The position numbers and the translations under genes are program-made. A model generated the notes under the pieces. It was not told the origin of the DNA and ran no database searches. It was given only the letters and a program-made list of their open reading frames with translations. From NCBI GenBank assembly GCA_903921945.1, contig CAIXSC010000405.1, forward strand, positions 1-12,575: 12,575 nucleotides of DNA. The letters are read 5' to 3'. The DNA is from an uncultured Planctomycetaceae bacterium (GTDB lineage: Bacteria; Planctomycetota; Planctomycetia; Pirellulales; Pirellulaceae). This document shows positions 7,749-12,575 of this stretch, piece by piece; position 1 is the stretch's first letter; each line of letters starts with the position of its first letter.

Positions 7749-10700
7749 ATGCCTCGGTTCCAGCCATCGTTCACGTGGGCTCGCCCGGCCTGCCTGGTTG
7801 CTCACCCCATCGCCGGCGCCGCCCGCCGCAGCCTTCTGGCCGTCGCGATGTTTTTGGCGGTTCTATGCGGGTTTACCGTGCCGCTTGAGCCATTTGCAGG
7901 AACGAGTTGGACGGTACCAGGCTTCGCGGCGGAACCCGAAGTGGACAGCCCACTGCCGCCGGTCGAAGCAGCGCGAACGATGACCGTCCCCAAGGGCTTC
8001 CGTGTGACGCTGTTCGCCGGCGAACCCGACGTTTGCCAGCCCATCGGCTTTTGCTTTGACGATCGCGGTCGTCTGTGGGTGGCCGAGGCTTACAACTACC
8101 CGAATCATGGAAACAAGCCGGGTGATCGAATCCTGGTTTTCGAGGACACGGATGGCAATGGCCAGTTCGATCGACGCGTTGTGTTCTACGACCAATTGAA
8201 CTACGTGACGGGATTGGAGGTCGGGTTCGGCGGCGTCTGGGTTGTGTCGCCGCCGTCGCTGTTTTTCATTCCCGATCGCGATGGCGACGATCGTCCAGAC
8301 GGTCCCCCGGTCACGCTACTCGATGGTTTCGGCACTCATGCCAATTCCCACAATCTGGCCAACGCTTTGGCTTGGGGACCGGACGGCTGGCTTTACGGAA
8401 CCCACGGCCGCACGAATTGGTCGATGATTGGCAAGCCAGGCACACCCGAAGCGCAGCGGATTCGCTTCGATGGCGGCGTCTACCGCTACCATCCGATCCG
8501 TCACCAATGGGAACCGTTCGCCGACGGCACAACCAACCCCTGGGGCATCGATTGGAACGACTACGGCGAAGCGTTCATTTGCAACTGTGTCAATCCCCAT
8601 CTCTTCCATGCGATCCAAGGGGCGCATTACGAACCTTGGCGGAATCGACAGTCAAGCCAGTTCGCGTTTGAGCGGATCGCCAGCATCGCCGACCACCTGC
8701 ATTTTGTGGGCGAGGCGAATGTCCGCGATGGGTTGGGGAGTCCCGAGGAGGATGAAGCGGGGGGCGGCCACGCACACTGCGGCACGATGGTCTACCTTGG
8801 AGACAACTGGCCGGCCGAATACCGCAACACCGTTTTCATGCACAACATTCACGGCAAGCGGATCAATAACGACTTGCCCCGGCGGGCCGGTTCGGGATAC
8901 GTAGCTTCCCACGGAAAGGACTTGCTGCGGGCCCGCGATCCATGGTTCATGGGCGTTACGCTGCAGTATGGACCGGACGGCGCCGTCTATTCGGCGGATT
9001 GGTCGGATACGGGCGAATGCCACAGCGTTCGCAACACCCGCCGCCACACTGGCCGCATCTACAAAATCGCCTATGGTCAACCGCGAACCGCCTTCAAGCC
9101 GGCTCCGGAGTGCGACGATTTGGAACTGGTGGCGTTGCAACTGCATGCCAACGACTGGCATGTGCGGCATGCGCGTCGAGTGCTTCAGGAGCGGTACGCG
9201 GCAGGGCGTGATCTGACTGCCGCACGCGAGCGTCTGGGAACGCTCTTCTCGCAGCAGCCCGAGACACCGCGTAAACTTCGCGCGCTTTGGACGCTGCATG
9301 CGATCGGCGGCACCGACGACGCGTTCCTCACCACGTTGCTCGAGCACGCGGACGAATACATCCGTGGTTGGGCTGTGCGTTTACTTTGCGAAGACCGCGA
9401 TCCGCCCGCGGCCGCTTTGTCCCGATTCGTTTCGATGGCGGCCAGCGAACCGTCGCCGTACGTGCGGTTGCAGATCTCGGCCGCGATGCAGCGACTGCCG
9501 TTGGCGCGGCGTTGGGAACCGCTCGCGGCGCTGTTGTCCCGCGCCGAGGACGAATCCGATCCGAATTTGCCGCTGATGAATTGGTATGCCACCGAACCGC
9601 TCGTGGAAGCCGACGAGACCCGGTTCCTGCGTTTGGCATTGGCCGCCCGCCAATCGGCGACCCGACGCTTCGCCGCGCGCCGGGCCGCCGGGCTGGCGAA
9701 CAACGCGAGGGCGCTCGAAACGTTGGCCGCGGGCTTGGCGCATTCCGACACCCGGTCCGAAACGGCCCGCGACTGGCTCGACGGAATGCTCGTGGGGCTC
9801 GCGGGACGCCGATCGGTCGCGCCTCCCGCATCTTGGCCAACGGCTTTCTCGCGCTGGGCACGAGACTCGAACGCGGCGATTGTCGACTTGGCCGAGCGTG
9901 TCGCCCTGGTGTTCAACGATCCCGCGGCGCTGGCGCAGTTGCGTCATCGGGCGGCGGATCGAGCGGCGCTTCCCATTCGTCGCGAACAAGCGTTGGAAGC
10001 GCTGATCGCGAAACGCGCGGACGGAACGGCCGAGTTGCTGTTGAGCACGCTGGCCGAACCGCGCGTTCCCCCGACATTGCAATCGACCGCATTGCGGGGC
10101 TTGCCCGAGTTCAATCATCCGGGCACTGTGGCGGCGATACTCGCGGTCTATCCGCGGCTGGGCCCCGATGCGCGACGCGACGCCATCTTGGCGTTGGCGG
10201 GACGACCGGCTTGGGCGCTGACGCTACTCGAGGCCGTTGACGGAGGTCGAATCCCTCGAGGCGATCTGACCGCTTATGCCGCGCGGCAGATTGCCAGTTT
10301 GCGGGATCCTGCGGTCTCCGAGCGACTGCGGCGCGTCTGGGGCGAATTGCGCAACACGCCATCCGACCGAGCCCGAACCATCGCCGATCTAAAAAAACGG
10401 CTCACGTCCACCGCCTTGAAGGCTGGCGATCGCTCGGCCGGTCGCGCGCTCTTTCAAACCCACTGCGCGAGCTGCCATCGGCTGTTTGACGCGGGCCAAG
10501 CGGTCGGTCCCGATCTCACCGGCGCGCAACGGTTCAACCTCGATTACTTGCTGGAAAATCTGGTCGACCCGAGCGCCGCGGTCTCGCGCGATTTCCAGCT
10601 TCTGGTGGTGGAAACGGAGTCGGGCCGAACGCTATCGGGGATCGCCGCTGGCGAGACAAACGCCGCGCTGACGCTGCAAACCGCGAACGAGAAAGTTGTC

Positions 10701-10895
10701 ATTCCACGCGGAGAAATCGCTCGCCGGACACTCTCGCCGCTGTCCCTGATGCCCGAGGGGTTGCTGGAAAAACTGGCCTTCGAGCAAACTCGCGATTTGC
10801 TCGCCTACCTCAGCGGCCCTGGGCAGGTGGCATTGCCGCCGGCTTCGGGCGGACGGCAAACCAAACCCCGGCGGCGATCAAAGGGCCCGCGATAA
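7749..10895 (+). CDS. PVC-type membrane-bound dehydrogenase-like propeller with HEAT-like region and C-terminal heme-binding cytochrome c domain
   Basis: 1048 residues. The ATG at 7749 has GGAG at 7735-7738, 10 bases upstream. The N-terminus has a hydrophobic segment (~29-44), a signal peptide or anchor; cleavage may follow A60. Residues ~75-445 form the PVC 'putative membrane-bound dehydrogenase' beta-propeller (PKGFRVTLFAGEPDV, RLWVAEAYNYP, EDTDGNGQFD with Ca-loop-like Asp, GPDGWLYGTHG, NPWGIDW, GRIYKI). Residues ~455-890 are alpha-helical, with HEAT-like short repeats rich in Ala, Leu and Arg. Residues ~893-1022 are the PVC-type heme-binding domain: C906-A-S-C909-H910 binds heme c, with M1001 in LSLMPEGL a candidate sixth ligand. 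Known: such proteins abound in planctomycetes, act outside the cytoplasm and are thought to oxidise sugars or related compounds and pass on electrons; this is not shown here. A basic tail (1023-1048) is encoded opposite the permease gene. It is divergent from the sulfatase, and a shared polysaccharide-related role is plausible. Confidence 0.94.
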   Translation: MPRFQPSFTWARPACLVAHPIAGAARRSLLAVAMFLAVLCGFTVPLEPFAGTSWTVPGFAAEPEVDSPLPPVEAARTMTVPKGFRVTLFAGEPDVCQPIGFCFDDRGRLWVAEAYNYPNHGNKPGDRILVFEDTDGNGQFDRRVVFYDQLNYVTGLEVGFGGVWVVSPPSLFFIPDRDGDDRPDGPPVTLLDGFGTHANSHNLANALAWGPDGWLYGTHGRTNWSMIGKPGTPEAQRIRFDGGVYRYHPIRHQWEPFADGTTNPWGIDWNDYGEAFICNCVNPHLFHAIQGAHYEPWRNRQSSQFAFERIASIADHLHFVGEANVRDGLGSPEEDEAGGGHAHCGTMVYLGDNWPAEYRNTVFMHNIHGKRINNDLPRRAGSGYVASHGKDLLRARDPWFMGVTLQYGPDGAVYSADWSDTGECHSVRNTRRHTGRIYKIAYGQPRTAFKPAPECDDLELVALQLHANDWHVRHARRVLQERYAAGRDLTAARERLGTLFSQQPETPRKLRALWTLHAIGGTDDAFLTTLLEHADEYIRGWAVRLLCEDRDPPAAALSRFVSMAASEPSPYVRLQISAAMQRLPLARRWEPLAALLSRAEDESDPNLPLMNWYATEPLVEADETRFLRLALAARQSATRRFAARRAAGLANNARALETLAAGLAHSDTRSETARDWLDGMLVGLAGRRSVAPPASWPTAFSRWARDSNAAIVDLAERVALVFNDPAALAQLRHRAADRAALPIRREQALEALIAKRADGTAELLLSTLAEPRVPPTLQSTALRGLPEFNHPGTVAAILAVYPRLGPDARRDAILALAGRPAWALTLLEAVDGGRIPRGDLTAYAARQIASLRDPAVSERLRRVWGELRNTPSDRARTIADLKKRLTSTALKAGDRSAGRALFQTHCASCHRLFDAGQAVGPDLTGAQRFNLDYLLENLVDPSAAVSRDFQLLVVETESGRTLSGIAAGETNAALTLQTANEKVVIPRGEIARRTLSPLSLMPEGLLEKLAFEQTRDLLAYLSGPGQVALPPASGGRQTKPRRRSKGPR

Positions 10896-11850
10896 ACATC
10901 GCCAATGTCGGACGCTCGCCCAGTGCCGCCACGCCGCCCGCCGCCGCGATCCAAGGCACGGCGAGTTGCAGTAGCGCGGCCGTTTTGGCGGCGAGTTGCC
11001 GCAGCGCGGCGTACCACACGACATAGCCCAAGCCGGATGTCAGCCCGCCAGACACGATGGCCAAGAACCAACCACGCGGTTCCGCTTGCCATTGAAAGGC
11101 CGCCACGACCGGCCGTTCGGCGGTGACCTGCGGTCCGATGCTCGAAACGGCGACGATCAGCAGCGCGAGTACGGCTGCCGGGGCCGCTGCCCGCGCGAAG
11201 TTCCCAGTGGTGGCCGCGATCGGATCGCCGCCAAGCCGACGACCAAGCAGCGAATACACGCCCCAAGCGACGCCCGCCGATACCATCAACGCCGCGCTGC
11301 CGAGTGGCGGCGCGGAAACTCCGGGCGCCAACAACACGGCCACGCCGGACCCGGCCAGCGCCATCGCCGCCCCATCCGTCGCTCGAAACGGTTCGCCGCG
11401 CCATCGCGCTCCGAGGAGCATCGTGACTTGGACGCTGCCAAAGAGCAGCAGGGCGCCGGTCCCCGTGGACAGTTGGGTGTACGCGAACGAGAAGGCCGCG
11501 GCATAGACGAACAACGCCAGCGCCGCCGCCCATGAACCACCGAACGCGCTCGACAGCGAAGGTGTGCCCGTCCGACGAACAAGCGCCAAGGCGCACAACA
11601 CGCCGGCTCCGGCCCATAACCGCACAACGGTGAAAGTTCCCGGATCCATGGCGCGTGTGGCGACGGCTCCCGGTGTCGTCCCTGCGTTCCGCCGTCCGTC
11701 GCGGTCAGCCTGCTCCGACGACACTCGCGGGCGAAGCGCCAGCCGGCAGAGTAGGGAGTTGGCGGCGAAAGCCACGAGCGCCGTAGCCACGGCCAACGGC
11801 AAGAGAAAGCGGGCGAAGAAGTCGCGAACCGATTCGACTCGGGCGGCCAT
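10810..11850 (-). CDS. EamA/DMT-family inner-membrane transporter
   Basis: 346 residues with about ten hydrophobic helices in two EamA halves (approximately 15-177 and 183-334). Family hallmarks are FAANSLLCRLAL in helix 1, DPGTFTVVRL before helix 2, and the second-half segment GLGYVVWYAALRQLAAKTAALLQ...PW followed by GERPT. Known for the family: export or exchange of small metabolites such as amino acids or nucleotide precursors; the substrate cannot be told. The ATG at 11850 is the first start after an in-frame TAA seven codons upstream, but no Shine-Dalgarno is visible and a hairpin (11859-11874) ends 8 bases before it. A hydrophilic stretch of about 27 residues (41-67) between helices 1 and 2 is absent from typical members. 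The last 28 codons overlap the convergent cytochrome gene. A strong terminator separates it from the HU-like gene upstream, so it is a separate unit. Confidence 0.9.
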   Translation of the reverse strand: MAARVESVRDFFARFLLPLAVATALVAFAANSLLCRLALRPRVSSEQADRDGRRNAGTTPGAVATRAMDPGTFTVVRLWAGAGVLCALALVRRTGTPSLSSAFGGSWAAALALFVYAAAFSFAYTQLSTGTGALLLFGSVQVTMLLGARWRGEPFRATDGAAMALAGSGVAVLLAPGVSAPPLGSAALMVSAGVAWGVYSLLGRRLGGDPIAATTGNFARAAAPAAVLALLIVAVSSIGPQVTAERPVVAAFQWQAEPRGWFLAIVSGGLTSGLGYVVWYAALRQLAAKTAALLQLAVPWIAAAGGVAALGERPTLAMFIAGPLIAAGVWFAVRPKPAAMPPAQGR

Positions 11851-11858
11851 AGGACGAC

Positions 11859-11874
11859 AGCGCGGTTACGCGCT
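11859..11874 (-). other. Hairpin directly upstream of the EamA start codon
   Basis: AGCGCGTAACCGCGCT on the minus strand is a perfect 6-bp stem with a TAAC loop, ending 8 bases from the ATG at 11850. It occupies the place where a Shine-Dalgarno would be expected. It may limit initiation, or the transcript may be leaderless or start inside it (inference). Confidence 0.4.
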
Positions 11875-11900
11875 GCAATAGGTTGACCGGTCTCGGCGCG

Positions 11901-11945
11901 AAAAAAGGGCCGCGAGCATTCCTTGCTAAGGAACGGCCACGGCCC
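11901..11945 (-). terminator. Rho-independent terminator of the HU-like gene
   Basis: On the minus strand GGGCCG (11940-11945) pairs with CGGCCC (11907-11912); an inner stem TTCCTT (11928-11933) with AAGGAA (11919-11924) closes a 3-base loop. Six T residues (11901-11906) follow at once. It starts about 23 bases past the HU stop codon and works only in the minus direction, as no T-run exists on the other side. Confidence 0.85.
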
Positions 11946-11968
11946 GCCATGATTCGCACGCGAAGCGA

Positions 11969-12289
11969 TCAGACCATGTCTTTGAGCATCTTCAGCGGTC
12001 GGACACGAATGATGTTGCGGGCCGGCTTGGCCTTGACTTCCATCATTTCGCCGGGCTTGAACGGATTGGGACGTTGGCCGGCTTTCGTCGCGGGCTTTCG
12101 CACCACCGTCACTTTCGCGAGCCCCGGAATCGTGAAGTCGGTGATCTTCTTCTTGAAGGTCGCCGCCATTTCGGCCGCCAATCCATCCATCACCGCCGCG
12201 ACTTGCTTACGCGATAACCCGGTGGATTCGGCCAAATTCGCATAGAGTTGCGACTTGGTCGGCCCCTTCTTCACTTCACCTTTCGCCAT
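11969..12289 (-). CDS. HU/IHF-like nucleoid-associated DNA-binding protein (divergent)
   Basis: 106 residues from ATG at 12289 to TGA at 11969-11971. AGGAGG at 12299-12304 lies 9 bases before this ATG. An in-frame GTG at 12298 would add three residues but touches the AGGAGG, so it is rejected. The fold is recognisable: an N-terminal helix pair (TKSQLYANLAESTGLSRKQV, then VMDGLAAEMAATFKK), the beta segment TDFTIPGLAKVTVVRKPA, the DNA-binding arm with the intercalating-proline motif (NPF in RPNPFKPGE, cf. RNPxTG in HU), and a basic C-terminus RPLKMLKDMV. Canonical HU is ~90 residues; this one has a ~10-residue basic N-terminal extension, and the usual GFG turn is replaced by IPGLAK. Expected role: homodimeric DNA bending and compaction in the nucleoid. 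It is its own transcription unit with promoter, SD and terminator. Confidence 0.9.
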   Translation of the reverse strand: MAKGEVKKGPTKSQLYANLAESTGLSRKQVAAVMDGLAAEMAATFKKKITDFTIPGLAKVTVVRKPATKAGQRPNPFKPGEMMEVKAKPARNIIRVRPLKMLKDMV

Positions 12290-12298
12290 GGAATACAC

Positions 12299-12304
12299 CC
12301 TCCT
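12299..12304 (-). promoter_or_regulatory. Shine-Dalgarno that fixes the HU-like start
   Basis: AGGAGG on the minus strand, 9 bases before ATG at 12289. It abuts the alternative GTG at 12298 with no spacing and therefore selects the ATG, giving a protein that starts MAKGEVKK. Confidence 0.8.
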
Positions 12305-12357
12305 AGTGGTGTCGAGACAAGAAATCTGACCTTGGGTAGGCCCCGCGGAAAGGCATG

Positions 12358-12385
12358 TTTAAATCGATGCCTGCTGAAATTGCAA
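12358..12385 (-). promoter_or_regulatory. Putative promoter of the HU-like gene
   Basis: Minus-strand TTGCAA (12380-12385) and TTTAAA (12358-12363) with a 16-base spacer, each 4/6 to the sigma70 consensus, about 70 bases upstream of the ATG. Three phased A-tracts lie just upstream at 12410-12437. Predicted by eye. Confidence 0.35.
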
Positions 12386-12575
12386 CCGGTCGCGCTCGCG
12401 GAAAAGCCGTTTTTTCACGGGATTTTTGGCATTTTTTGATCTTCGCCCTGCGCGGTTGCCAGCTCGCCGCTTCTCGAGGTTTTCCCAGGAACTGGCTTCC
12501 ACTGCCGTCCAAGTGTCAATCATGGCCAGCCGGAAAACGGCTTGCGCGATGCTTGTCCCGCACGGTTTGGCCCGC
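12386..12575. other. AT-tract-rich upstream region and right window edge, no gene assigned
   Basis: This stretch holds three phased A-tracts (12410-12415, 12423-12427, 12432-12437) and a 10-bp inverted repeat, AAGCCGTTTT (12404-12413) and AAAACGGCTT (12534-12543). A minus-strand frame from the right edge stays open to TAA at 12359-12361 (71 sense codons; in-frame ATG at 12523). It encodes a basic peptide I do not recognise and runs through the putative HU promoter, so it is not called as a gene. A plus-strand ATG at 12522 opens a frame to the edge without a visible Shine-Dalgarno; it is also not called. Confidence 0.35.

Noticed and set aside
8652..9916. Minus-strand frames of 231-245 residues opposite the cytochrome gene
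   Set aside because: The plus-strand frame carries the propeller and HEAT-like sequence in full. The antisense products are Arg/Ala-rich without motifs.
10805..11627. Alternative minus-strand frames overlapping the EamA gene (270 and 113 residues)
   Set aside because: They are Arg/Gly-rich shifted readings of the permease gene. The chosen frame has ten hydrophobic helices and the family motifs.
12290..12298. GTG start at 12298 for the HU-like protein
   Set aside because: The AGGAGG sequence touches this codon, leaving no spacing, while the ATG at 12289 has the ideal 9 bases.
12512..12519. Perfect minus-strand TTGACA as a second HU promoter
   Set aside because: At 16-18 bases downstream there is no acceptable -10 box (GCCAGT), so the hexamer alone is not enough.

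Overview
The window looks like a piece of a Planctomycetota chromosome. The evidence is combined: a very large protein with the planctomycete/verrucomicrobial ('PVC-type') membrane-bound dehydrogenase propeller fused to a PVC-type heme-binding CxxCH domain; a secreted sulfatase of planctomycete type; two RTX-repeat proteins that start with the LExRxLL-like N-terminal motif common on large planctomycete surface proteins; and a divergent HU-like protein. Base composition is GC-rich by eye (about 60 %). I cannot name a genus.

Layout, left to right. (1) 1-4004, minus strand: two tandem paralogous RTX/hemolysin-type calcium-binding repeat proteins. The promoter-proximal one (1560-4004, 814 aa) is complete. 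The second (1-1460) loses its C-terminus at the left edge, so only 486 residues are visible. They share a ~280-residue N-terminal module and a linker that recurs between the RTX blocks. A sigma70-like promoter lies in the 264-base gap upstream (4063-4091). (2) 4269-7571, minus strand: one 1100-residue exported protein carrying two complete sulfatase units in tandem, each with its own CxPxR formylglycine site. (3) 7572-7748: a 177-base divergent intergenic region with a 6-bp palindrome that could be an operator. (4) 7749-10895, plus strand: the 1048-residue PVC-type propeller / HEAT-like / cytochrome c protein. (5) 10810-11850, minus strand: an EamA/DMT permease, convergent with and overlapping the cytochrome gene by 86 bases. 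(6) 11969-12289, minus strand: a 106-residue HU-like protein with a strong Shine-Dalgarno, a strong intrinsic terminator, and a promoter region with three phased A-tracts. (7) The last ~190 bases hold no gene I can defend.

How the genes may work together (inference): the double sulfatase and the divergent cytochrome/dehydrogenase protein are both exported and are the kind of genes planctomycetes carry in large numbers for sulfated polysaccharide use. Their shared upstream region makes co-regulation plausible. The RTX pair are probably large secreted or surface proteins. The HU-like protein and the permease look like separate transcription units. I see no tRNA, rRNA, CRISPR array, insertion sequence or phage gene. 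The most unusual items are the double-sulfatase fusion, the paired RTX proteins with a shared module of no family I recognise, and the antisense overlap at the end of the cytochrome gene.
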